Assembly (NCBI GenBank): GCA_031273835.1
Contig: JAISRD010000110.1
Location: 1-6,267, forward strand
DNA length: 6,267 bases
Source of the DNA: Treponema sp.
Lineage (GTDB): Bacteria > Spirochaetota > Spirochaetia > Treponematales > Breznakiellaceae
Reading direction: 5' to 3'
The notes beneath the pieces are model-generated. The model was not told the DNA's origin. It did no database searches and worked only from the letters and a program-made list of their open reading frames with translations. Positions 1-5,622 of this stretch are shown in pieces (positions within the stretch are counted from its first letter, which is position 1; every line of letters begins with the position of its first letter). The position numbers and the translations under genes were made by a program.

Positions 1-128
1 TGAAATTTGGAAACCCCCATAAGGCGGATTTCCCCGCTTTTCCGCCCCGAACGGACGCAGGCCCTTTCTATTCTGTCCCGTACAGCCCCGATTCTGTCCG
101 CTATTCCGGCTCCGTCCCCGGCGGTCAT
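1..128 (-). CDS. yggS: YggS/PLPBP-family PLP-homeostasis protein, N-terminal part (runs off left edge)
   Basis: The first 42 codons of a further operon gene can be read leftward from an ATG at 126-128. The product begins MTAGDGAGIADRIGAV and continues to RLMGVSKF at the window edge. A 'helix, then SGR, then xIRLMxVSK' layout is the N-terminal signature of the YggS/PROSC (PLPBP) family, single-domain TIM-barrel proteins that bind pyridoxal 5'-phosphate and keep its cellular level in balance without known catalysis. The lysine of VSK (residue 41 here) corresponds to the PLP-binding lysine; the next codon starts CA, compatible with the usual VSK-x-HP continuation. The start overlaps the ksgA stop as ATGA, and a GAGGA ribosome site lies 7 nt upstream at 136-140 inside ksgA, so translational coupling is likely. 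The family assignment rests on a short stretch, but length, register and coupling all agree. Confidence 0.86.
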   Translation of the reverse strand, partial: MTAGDGAGIADRIGAVRDRIERACVRSGRKSGEIRLMGVSKF

Positions 129-1075
129 TTTGTTTTCCTCAGCATGAAAGATCCTTCAAGACAGGCGGCCAGGGCGAAAAATTGTTCCTTCTCCAAAGTC
201 TCCGCCCTTGCCCCGGCTTTAATCCCGCTTTCCCGGAGCGCCGCCTCTACGGCGTATTTTTGTCCGCCGTGTTCAGACCCGGCGTCTCTCTGTCCGGCGT
301 ATCCGCCCCCGGCGTCCTTAGCTTCCCTCATTATACACGATTGGCTAAGGAAATGTTCAAGGTTGTTGGCGGCGGTCTTGCGGCGGAATTCAAAGAGGGA
401 CCGTACCAGGGGGAAAAAAAGAGCCCCGTAACGGGGTATACCGGGACGCAGGGTTAATTGCAGGGACGCCGACTCCACATGGGGGGCCGGATAAAACGAG
501 GCGCCCTTGAGGGTCATAAGTTTCCGCACGGTATAGGCGGAGGATAAAAGTACCGACAGGGAAGCGTAATCTTTGGACCCGGGTGAAGCGGCCATGCGCT
601 GGGCAAGCTCTTTTTGTACCGTGATGACCATGCGCCTAAAAAAGCGCCCCCCTTCTATGAAGCTCCCCATAAGCGGGGCGGCAATGGAATAGGGCAGATT
701 TCCCAGCAGATAGGGGCTTTCATCCCCCCGGCTTTCCCAGGTTTTTAACACGTCCCCCCGTACCAGGGTAAAGGGCCTGCCGGCAAAGAGCTGTTCCAAC
801 AGGGCCGAAACCCCCCCGTCAATTTCAAAGGCCCGTACTACGGCCCCCCCGTCCAGAAGGGGCAGCGTCATGGCCCCCAGGCCGGGGCCTATTTCCCAAA
901 CCCCGTCCCCCCCGTTTAGTTCCAGGGCGTCGATCAGGGCCTTCCTGACCCGGGGGTTGATCAGAAAATTCTGGCCGTAGCGTTTTAGTACGGAAAGCCC
1001 CCGTCTTTCAAGGTAGGCCCTTAAGGCGGGGCCTGAATTATAATCGGGAAAGTCCGCCTCACGCAAAGGGGGCAA
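125..1075 (-). CDS. ksgA: 16S rRNA (adenine1518-N6/adenine1519-N6)-dimethyltransferase KsgA/RsmA
   Basis: This 316-residue cytoplasmic enzyme uses S-adenosylmethionine to dimethylate two adjacent adenosines in the 3'-terminal hairpin of 16S rRNA, a late step of 30S assembly; loss of the enzyme classically gives kasugamycin resistance. Visible motifs in order: GQNFL (34-38), SAM motif I EIGPGLGA (61-68), the acidic ribose-binding FEID (83-86), GDVL (107-110), catalytic NLPY (126-129), FYPAPHVESA (194-203) and FEFRRKTAANNL (228-239), then the C-terminal helical domain with a GIKAGARAETL segment (284-294). The start is TTG at 1075: an AGGA lies 6 nt upstream (1082-1085), no in-frame ATG occurs before motif I, and the N-terminus has family-like length. 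It overlaps the end of comEC by 17 nt. The oddity is an extra Gly-rich stretch, roughly residues 246-277, between NNL and the GI..RAE segment; it includes a degenerate 10-residue tandem repeat. Family members are usually 260-290 residues, so this insert accounts for the excess length. Confidence 0.97.
   Translation of the reverse strand: MPPLREADFPDYNSGPALRAYLERRGLSVLKRYGQNFLINPRVRKALIDALELNGGDGVWEIGPGLGAMTLPLLDGGAVVRAFEIDGGVSALLEQLFAGRPFTLVRGDVLKTWESRGDESPYLLGNLPYSIAAPLMGSFIEGGRFFRRMVITVQKELAQRMAASPGSKDYASLSVLLSSAYTVRKLMTLKGASFYPAPHVESASLQLTLRPGIPRYGALFFPLVRSLFEFRRKTAANNLEHFLSQSCIMREAKDAGGGYAGQRDAGSEHGGQKYAVEAALRESGIKAGARAETLEKEQFFALAACLEGSFMLRKTK
260..319 (-). repeat. Degenerate 30-bp tandem repeat (two copies) inside ksgA
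   Basis: On the coding strand two adjacent 30-nt units (319-290 and 289-260) share 21 of 30 bases by my count, including an uninterrupted 9-nt core GACGCCGGG. They encode KDAGGGYAGQ and RDAGSEHGGQ (residues 253-262 and 263-272), with D, A, G, G and Q conserved and K/R exchanged. They keep the frame and form the core of a KsgA-specific insertion that most homologues lack. An old in-frame duplication is the simplest explanation. Confidence 0.72.
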
Positions 1076-2435
1076 GATAATTCCTATAGTTCCGGTACAA
1101 GCCGCTTACAATAAGGAGCAGGACTATAAACAGGGGGCAGAGGAGCGCCGCCAGGGCAAGGGGGAGTTCAATACCCGGAACGAGGGAAGCCAGCTCCACG
1201 GTACGGTAAATCAAACCCTGGATCACATTGAGGAGCGTATCCAAAAGGACCGCCAGGGGAGGAGCAAAGCCAAGCAGGAGATAAGAGCCGGAAAGGGCCA
1301 TAAAAAGGGAAATCAGGGGTACCGTAACAATACCGGCGGCAATGCCTACGGGGCGGAGTACTCCGAAAAAGGCCGCCGCCGCGGGCGCCGACGCTGTAAA
1401 GGCCCCCAGAGAGGCGGAAAGGGGCCGGGCCAGAGATCCGGGGAGGAACCGTTCCAGAAACAGACGGAAGGGTCCGCTGAGCAGCAATATGCCCGCCAGG
1501 GCCGTATAGGAAAGGATAAACGAGGGACTAAAGGCCGACCGGCTGTCCGCAAGCAGATGCAGACAAAAGGCCGCTGCAAGTACCGGTACGGACTGCCTCT
1601 GCATACCCCTAAACAGGATCAGGACCCCCAGGGCATACATGATCCCCGCCCGGACCAGACTGGGCTGGGGGCCGACCAGAAAAATATAGGCGCCTATAAA
1701 GAGGAGCCCCCCAAGGGCCGCTCCCTTTTTCCCCAGCAGGGGCCTTAACAGGAGGGCCAGCAGACCGGACAGGATGGCCAGGTGCATCCCCGAAAGGGCA
1801 AGTACGTGGGAAACGCCGGCGTCCCTGAAACGGGAAGCGGTCCCGCCGTCCATGTTTTCCCTGGTTCCCAAAAGAAGGGCCGCCGCAAGGCCCCCCCATT
1901 TGTTTGGTTTTCCCTTCCTTTCCACAAGCCTTTTTATAAGGCCGCCGCGCAGGGCCGTGCGGAACCGCTCCAGCGGCGGCGCCGGTTTAAGGATATGCAC
2001 AGATCGGGCGCTGAAACGCCCCCCCGTATTTGAAGGGGTAAAACGGCCCTCCACGTACAGTTCCGAGCCCCTGCCGAATTCCTTTACCCGTGGCATGGAC
2101 CCCCCGGGGAAAAAGACCTGTACCCTGCCCCCGGCGGACGCTTCCGCGGGACCCGGGACGCCGGGAAGGCCTTCGGCGCCGGTTTCGGAAACCGCAATAC
2201 CGGCCATTCCGCGTCCGCCGGAATCCCAGACCGAGGGGGAAAAAAGCCGGGGGTCCTCCAAAAGTTTTCCCCGGAGGGAGATGAGCTTTTTTTCCGGGAA
2301 CCCCAGGGAAGGGGCCTCCCTTAGTCCGGGCAAAAGTCCCGAAACAAGAAGGAAAATCAAGACCACCGCGGTATGGAGAATAGGGCTCCGGCACCAGATT
2401 GGAATAGACCTGTTCAGAAAGCTCATCATACTCAA
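1059..2435 (-). CDS. comEC: ComEC/Rec2-family DNA-internalisation channel protein, short form without the metallo-beta-lactamase domain
   Basis: This 458-residue inner-membrane protein belongs to the ComEC/Rec2 family, which moves single-stranded DNA across the cytoplasmic membrane in natural transformation. Residues 22-37 form a first membrane segment. A DUF4131/OB-like region follows (about 48-150, opening with LISLRGKLLED). The Competence domain starts near 180: LLLGTRENMDGGTASRFRDA then GVSHVLALSGMHLAI (207-221), the most diagnostic segment of the family, and then about eight hydrophobic helices to residue 446. The protein ends there, at RNYLAPFA, without the C-terminal Lactamase_B domain of the long (700-800 residue) ComEC proteins. 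A Gly/Ala/Pro-rich loop at about 70-105 interrupts the OB-like region. Translation could begin at TTG 2435 (3 nt after the HEAT gene stop) or at ATG 2429 (residue 3); neither has a convincing Shine-Dalgarno, which fits coupling to the upstream gene. Its 3' end overlaps ksgA by 17 nt. Family is certain; a transformation role is inferred. Confidence 0.93.
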   Translation of the reverse strand: MSMMSFLNRSIPIWCRSPILHTAVVLIFLLVSGLLPGLREAPSLGFPEKKLISLRGKLLEDPRLFSPSVWDSGGRGMAGIAVSETGAEGLPGVPGPAEASAGGRVQVFFPGGSMPRVKEFGRGSELYVEGRFTPSNTGGRFSARSVHILKPAPPLERFRTALRGGLIKRLVERKGKPNKWGGLAAALLLGTRENMDGGTASRFRDAGVSHVLALSGMHLAILSGLLALLLRPLLGKKGAALGGLLFIGAYIFLVGPQPSLVRAGIMYALGVLILFRGMQRQSVPVLAAAFCLHLLADSRSAFSPSFILSYTALAGILLLSGPFRLFLERFLPGSLARPLSASLGAFTASAPAAAAFFGVLRPVGIAAGIVTVPLISLFMALSGSYLLLGFAPPLAVLLDTLLNVIQGLIYRTVELASLVPGIELPLALAALLCPLFIVLLLIVSGLYRNYRNYLAPFA

Positions 2436-2438
2436 TAC

Positions 2439-3647
2439 TCAGCGCTTCAGTCGTTCTATGGCGGCGCGGGCCGCAGCGTGGACAGACTCGGGATAGGAAA
2501 GAAAGAGCGCATAGTTAAGATAATCAAAGGCCGATTTATCCCCCAGCTCTCCCAGGGCCTCAATAAGGGCGATAAGCACCGGAACATCGACGGATGTACC
2601 ATGAGGATTTTGCCGCATCTTTGAATTGTAATTCCCCAACTGGAGGTACAGCGCCTGGGCCGCCTGGGGGCTTTCCATGGCCGCAAGACATTCGATAACG
2701 CCAAGATAGTCCTTTTTGAAGTCCGGGTCGCCGCCATAGGCGTTTTCAACAAGGTAAAAATGCCTTGAAACCAGGGGATAGGCCCTTGTCCTTTTCACCC
2801 TTCGTATTGTATCAATAGAGAGGTTTCGTAATTCCCGGCCGCCGGTTCCGCCCGCCGAGTCCAGGGCCAGCCCCGCCTGAAGCCCCCTTTCGGCGAATTC
2901 CCCCAGTTCCTCATCGGAGAAGACCGGGGACTCAAGCCGCCCTCCCCTAACGGCGAGTCTGAGGGCGGCGGTTTTTTCCTCAGTCGAACCGTTGTGGATC
3001 AGGTTCCTCAAAAAGGACCGCAAATCCCCGGGTATCGAAAAAAACGCCTCCTCGATGCCTATATCCTCCCTGTAGGGGATCAACATGGTTTGGAAAAGCA
3101 CGGGATAACTCTCACCGCCGCCTGTCTTTCCCAGCGAAAAAACAAGGGCCCGGAGCAGGAGATAATCCGGGGGCGTACCGGCTTTGGAAAGCCTGTTCTG
3201 TTCCGCGAGAAACTGCCCGATCCTTCCCGCCGCCTGATTGTTGTCTCTGCCCATGGCGGAAAAACAACCAAGTACGGCTATCCTCGTCGCGTTATTCCGG
3301 TAACTCGAAAAAACCTGCCACAGGGTTTCCCCGGCGGGGGCATAGGCGGCGGCCCCCAATCCCCTGGCGGCGGCGGTAACCAGAGAAATCATATCGGGAT
3401 CGTCCCTGAGCAGTTCCGCGTTATCCAGGCAGAAACGCAGGGCAAAATCGTAAAGGGCCCCGATAAATTCCCCGGCCGCGTCGTCGGTGGCCGCGTCGTT
3501 AAGAATTTCCACCTTGTCCGCAAGGCTTGCCCTGAGAAAATTCCGTTCATAGGAATTGAGTATGGAGCGCGGTTCCTGGGAAAAAACGCACAACCCCAGG
3601 ACAGTACACTGTATCACCATGAAAAAATGTCTTTTGAAAGCAAACAC
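2439..3647 (-). CDS. Exported HEAT-like alpha-helical repeat protein
   Basis: This 402-residue protein starts at GTG 3647, fixed by a perfect AAGGAGG 6 nt upstream. The N-terminus has a positive patch (KRH, 5-7) and a hydrophobic stretch to about residue 22, then VFSQEPRS, so a Sec signal peptide cut near the FS/Q junction is likely and the mature protein would be periplasmic or surface-located. A Cys at 20 sits in LGLC, a poor lipobox, so lipidation is possible but not favoured. The remainder is rich in short paired helices with a HEAT-like rhythm: around 85-148 (ISLVTAAARGLGAA, RIAVLGCFSAMG), 161-188 (LLLRALVFSLGKTG) and 355-400 (VPVLIALIEALGELGDKSAF, then AAARAAIERLKR at the end). Such superhelical solenoids usually bind other proteins. 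It lies 18 nt after the PilZ gene and just before comEC. No catalytic motif is visible, and the exact function is unknown to me. The repeat assignment is by eye; it could equally be called armadillo-like. Confidence 0.78.
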   Translation of the reverse strand: MFAFKRHFFMVIQCTVLGLCVFSQEPRSILNSYERNFLRASLADKVEILNDAATDDAAGEFIGALYDFALRFCLDNAELLRDDPDMISLVTAAARGLGAAAYAPAGETLWQVFSSYRNNATRIAVLGCFSAMGRDNNQAAGRIGQFLAEQNRLSKAGTPPDYLLLRALVFSLGKTGGGESYPVLFQTMLIPYREDIGIEEAFFSIPGDLRSFLRNLIHNGSTEEKTAALRLAVRGGRLESPVFSDEELGEFAERGLQAGLALDSAGGTGGRELRNLSIDTIRRVKRTRAYPLVSRHFYLVENAYGGDPDFKKDYLGVIECLAAMESPQAAQALYLQLGNYNSKMRQNPHGTSVDVPVLIALIEALGELGDKSAFDYLNYALFLSYPESVHAAARAAIERLKR

Positions 3648-3653
3648 AGAAAG

Positions 3654-3660
3654 CCTCCTT
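3654..3660 (-). promoter_or_regulatory. Perfect Shine-Dalgarno AAGGAGG for the HEAT-like gene
   Basis: The 18-nt gap between the PilZ stop (TAA, 3666-3668) and the GTG at 3645-3647 contains AAGGAGG with a 6-nt spacer. This decides the GTG start over the in-frame ATG nine codons later, which would remove most of the basic part of the signal peptide. Confidence 0.9.
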
Positions 3661-3665
3661 ACCGT

Positions 3666-4787
3666 TTATAGGGCGTTGTCCGTCCCGGCGCTTGTATTGA
3701 CGGCGTCTTTTTCGGAAGCGCCGTTTTCCTCAGGCGGAGCGCCGCCCGACGCCTCTTCATCCAAAACCCGGAAGGGAAGCTCCTCATCCTCCTCTGACTG
3801 CATTCCGAAGACCTCGCTTAAAATATGGTTACGGGTTTCGATGGAAAGAGGGTCCGCTTCAATGTGGATCAGGGAACGGTTGCGGTCCTCATAGAACTCC
3901 ATTGAACGTATGGTGCCGGATATGCAGACCGGCGCGTTGTTCAAAATAAACTGTACCTTTATGCGCATACCCACCTCAGCCTTGCCGCCGACGGTAACGG
4001 CGCAGCCCGTGTCGGAAAGATCCTCCACAATGCACTTGTGGCCCGGATTCATTTCGATATTATACGAAGGCTCGACGCTGTTAAGGATATAAAGGTAGGC
4101 CATTTTATGGGTCTTGATTCTGATGGATTTACGTTTCTGGGTCCTGAAGAGGGATTCGCCGTGGCTTATCTTAAGCAAAACGCTGCTCTTGGTATAAACT
4201 TCCTCCTCGACAACGGTATCAAATACATAGCCCGCGTCCTCGGCGCGCCAGAAATAAACGGAAAGTTTCAGGCCCCCCCAGGAAAAGCCCGGGGGGAGCT
4301 TTGCCGCCGGGGGCTGCATAACCGTAAGGTATTGGGCCGAATTTTTAACGATCCGGGAATTAAATACCCCCCCCTGCCCGTGTACCAGTATGCGGACAGG
4401 CTGGCCTTCCTCAATCTGGCGGGTATCGTTGATGCCGCTCTTAACCTTGGGTTTGTCCATTTCGATTTTTTTCCGGTAATCGTAGAGCTTCAAAAGAAAA
4501 TCCTGGGTCCCCTGATCGCCCCCGCCCGCAAGACGGGCGGTCCTGACCATATTCCGTATACAAATATCAAGCTGATGCTGGGACCAGAACAGCGCCGAGG
4601 GATCGGGGAGGCTGCATTTGACGGCAAGCCTTCTGAGCAATTCTATCTCCCTAAAACTAAACCCGGCGTCTTTTCCCTTGGCGAAAAACTGAACCCAGGA
4701 GTTGCTTTTGTCTTTACTTGACAGGGAAAAGAACAGTATCAAACATACGGAGACGACAATGATGATCCCAAGAATGGTAATGAGCAT
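3666..4787 (-). CDS. Membrane-anchored PilZ-domain c-di-GMP receptor
   Basis: This 373-residue protein has one N-terminal transmembrane helix (about 2-21, LITILGIIIVVSVCLILFFS), a cytoplasmic helical linker region (about 30-110), a YcgR/PlzA-like N-terminal beta module (about 124-208) and a PilZ domain (about 214-328). Both c-di-GMP contact motifs are intact: R219-KSI-R223 (RxxxR) and D256-L-S-D-T-G261 (D/NxSxxG), so dinucleotide binding is expected. An acidic, low-complexity tail (about 330-373) ends the protein. PilZ proteins of this layout pass the c-di-GMP signal to flagellar, adhesion or envelope machinery; the partner here is not shown by sequence. The ATG start has AAGGA 8 nt upstream (4796-4800). 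It is the first gene of the operon and is divergent from the CPBP protease, with only about 45 bp between the two starts. The domain call is firm, the N-terminal module less so. Confidence 0.93.
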   Translation of the reverse strand: MLITILGIIIVVSVCLILFFSLSSKDKSNSWVQFFAKGKDAGFSFREIELLRRLAVKCSLPDPSALFWSQHQLDICIRNMVRTARLAGGGDQGTQDFLLKLYDYRKKIEMDKPKVKSGINDTRQIEEGQPVRILVHGQGGVFNSRIVKNSAQYLTVMQPPAAKLPPGFSWGGLKLSVYFWRAEDAGYVFDTVVEEEVYTKSSVLLKISHGESLFRTQKRKSIRIKTHKMAYLYILNSVEPSYNIEMNPGHKCIVEDLSDTGCAVTVGGKAEVGMRIKVQFILNNAPVCISGTIRSMEFYEDRNRSLIHIEADPLSIETRNHILSEVFGMQSEEDEELPFRVLDEEASGGAPPEENGASEKDAVNTSAGTDNAL

Positions 4788-4838
4788 TACACAATTCCTT
4801 TCATATGATATAATAGTACAAAAGGAAGGCTTATTAAA
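4786..4838. promoter_or_regulatory. Divergent promoter region with overlapping opposite -10 boxes
   Basis: This AT-rich spacer separates the PilZ operon from the CPBP gene. On the plus strand TATAAT (4809-4814) has ATTACA (4786-4791, 4 of 6 to TTGACA) 17 nt upstream. On the minus strand TATTAT (4810-4815) has TTTAAT (4833-4838, 3 of 6) 17 nt upstream. The two -10 boxes share five base pairs, so the two polymerases could not bind together. Both predicted leaders would be very short (roughly 12-16 nt). The plus-strand -10 is convincing, both -35 boxes are weak; this is inference from pattern alone. Confidence 0.45.
4822..4826 (+). promoter_or_regulatory. Shine-Dalgarno AAGGA that points to an ATT start
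   Basis: AAGGA lies 6 nt before ATT 4833-4835 in the CPBP frame. No ATG, GTG or TTG exists in that frame between the upstream in-frame stop (TGA 4806-4808) and the GTG at 5151, so this site is the best guide to where the gene begins. Confidence 0.5.
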
Positions 4839-5444
4839 GGGCTCGGCGAGGCGCTCATACTTTTCTGTATCCTCTTTTTCCCCCGTTCCGGCCCCCCCCC
4901 CGTCCTTGGGGAACTACAGCTTTCCCTCCTGTTCCGCCTCCCCGGCATTGCCCTGGTTTTCCGTTTCATCGGCGGCCCCGCCTGGAGGAAGGTCTTTCTC
5001 CGTTTCCGCCCCGGCGAGCTCCTACTGCTTCTTGTATCCTTCGCGGGGCTTGCCCTGACAGGTTTAAGCCTTGCCCTGGCGGCCCAGCTGAGCGGCTTCT
5101 ACCCCGGCGTCCCGGTTAAGCCCCCGGAGGACCTTCTTTCCTGGCTCACCGTGGTCCTCTCGTCCTTTACCGCGGGTTATCTTGAAGAAAGCTACTTCCG
5201 CTGGTATCTGCCCGCCCGTTTCCGGGAAAGCGGCTTAAGCGTTCCCGGGAGCTTCCTGATCTCCACGGTCCTCTTCAGCCTCTGCCATGTTTATGAGGGG
5301 CCCTGGGGCGCGGCAAACGCCGCATTGGCGGGGGCCCTGCTTTCCCTTGTCTTTGTCAGAAGCCGGTCCATCCACGGCATTGCCCTGGGGCACGGATTGT
5401 ACAATGTGTTTGTCTTTATCGTAAGCGCCCTGTTTAACCGCTGA
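4833..5444 (+). CDS. CPBP-family (Abi/CAAX-like) intramembrane glutamic protease
   Basis: This is a polytopic membrane protein of the CPBP family (PF02517), related to Rce1 CAAX prenyl proteases. Counting from the proposed ATT start (203 residues), the motifs are E118-E119-SYF-R123 (EExxxR), F148-SLC-H152 (FxxxH) and H187-GLY-N191 (HxxxN), all needed for intramembrane proteolysis. Hydrophobic helices lie at about 7-16, 25-45, 64-82 and through the catalytic domain. Substrates of bacterial members are mostly unknown; some act in bacteriocin immunity or protein processing. The GTG at 5151 lies only 11 codons before EExxxR, so it would give a truncated 97-residue product; the membrane-helix pattern upstream in the same frame shows that the gene begins earlier. 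No standard start codon exists there, so ATT 4833 behind AAGGA is proposed. A run of ten C (4892-4901) encodes Pro-Pro-Pro. A sequence error or true frameshift near the 5' end is the alternative. Family is firm, the start is not. Confidence 0.86.
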   Translation: MKGLGEALILFCILFFPRSGPPPVLGELQLSLLFRLPGIALVFRFIGGPAWRKVFLRFRPGELLLLLVSFAGLALTGLSLALAAQLSGFYPGVPVKPPEDLLSWLTVVLSSFTAGYLEESYFRWYLPARFRESGLSVPGSFLISTVLFSLCHVYEGPWGAANAALAGALLSLVFVRSRSIHGIALGHGLYNVFVFIVSALFNR

Positions 5445-5465
5445 CCGCACGAAGCGGAAGAAGAT

Positions 5466-5606
5466 TTAACCACTAAAGGCGGGAAAAAGACGAAAGTATA
5501 GATACATATATGGGTATCCGGTAAATGACTCTTCATCAACTTGATATTCTTTTGGTATTCGTATAGCCTGACTATTTCCACGCTTAAATACTTTTGTAGT
5601 TTGCAT
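5466..5606 (-). pseudogene. vapB: Truncated VapB/VagC-type (AbrB-fold) antitoxin remnant
   Basis: A short frame starting at ATG 5606, with AAAGGAG 6 nt upstream (5613-5619), encodes 46 residues. The beginning, MQTTKVFKRGNSQAIRIPKE then YQVDEESF, is the classic N-terminus of VapB/VagC antitoxins: the swapped-hairpin AbrB/SpoVT-type DNA-binding half that normally autorepresses a vapBC operon. Family members are about 70-80 residues long and continue with a 'VYI...GD..LL.P' strand and a toxin-binding tail. Here, after residue 28, the sequence changes to TGYPYMYLYFRLFPAFSG and stops (TAA 5466-5468), and no VapC PIN-domain toxin follows; the plus-strand protease gene ends just beyond. The break at about 5522 therefore looks like a deletion or rearrangement junction. 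Homology covers about 5523-5606 only. The gene starts 16 nt after the stop of the exported-protein gene and may be co-transcribed. It could still yield a small DNA-binding peptide, which is why it is worth noting. Confidence 0.74.
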
Positions 5607-5622
5607 TATTATCTCCTTTATT

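Noticed and set aside
1774..2496. Long open frame on the plus strand (240 codons) opposite comEC
   Set aside because: It is antisense to a well-supported comEC reading, is rich in Pro, Arg and Ser with no recognisable motif, and arises from the GC-rich codon pattern of the real gene.
3582..3647. Lipoprotein signal in the HEAT-like protein (Cys at residue 20)
   Set aside because: LGLC has Leu at the -1 position, unlike a normal lipobox, and a plain signal-peptidase cut just after is more likely. Spirochaete lipoboxes are loose, so it is not fully excluded.
2994..3671. Plus-strand open frame (225 codons) opposite the HEAT-like gene
   Set aside because: The composition is Gly/Pro/Lys-rich without a domain pattern, and the minus-strand gene has a perfect ribosome site and a signal peptide.
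4038..4721. Plus-strand open frame (227 codons) opposite the PilZ gene
   Set aside because: The minus-strand reading has both c-di-GMP motifs and a membrane anchor; the plus-strand reading has no family features.
4702..5058. Alternative plus-strand frame across the 5' part of the protease gene
   Set aside because: It overlaps the start of the PilZ gene, turns into a Ser/Pro-rich string where the other frame gives membrane helices, and stops before the catalytic motifs.
5438..5457. Possible terminator hairpin at the end of the protease gene (CCGCT...AGCGG or CCGC-ACGAA-GCGG)
   Set aside because: The stem has only four or five base pairs and no T-run follows on either strand, so an intrinsic terminator is not supported.
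5291..5581. Minus-strand frame of 96 codons crossing the 3' end of the protease gene
   Set aside because: It lies out of frame with the antitoxin start and its downstream half is antisense to the well-supported protease gene; its apparent start is inside the VapB reading.
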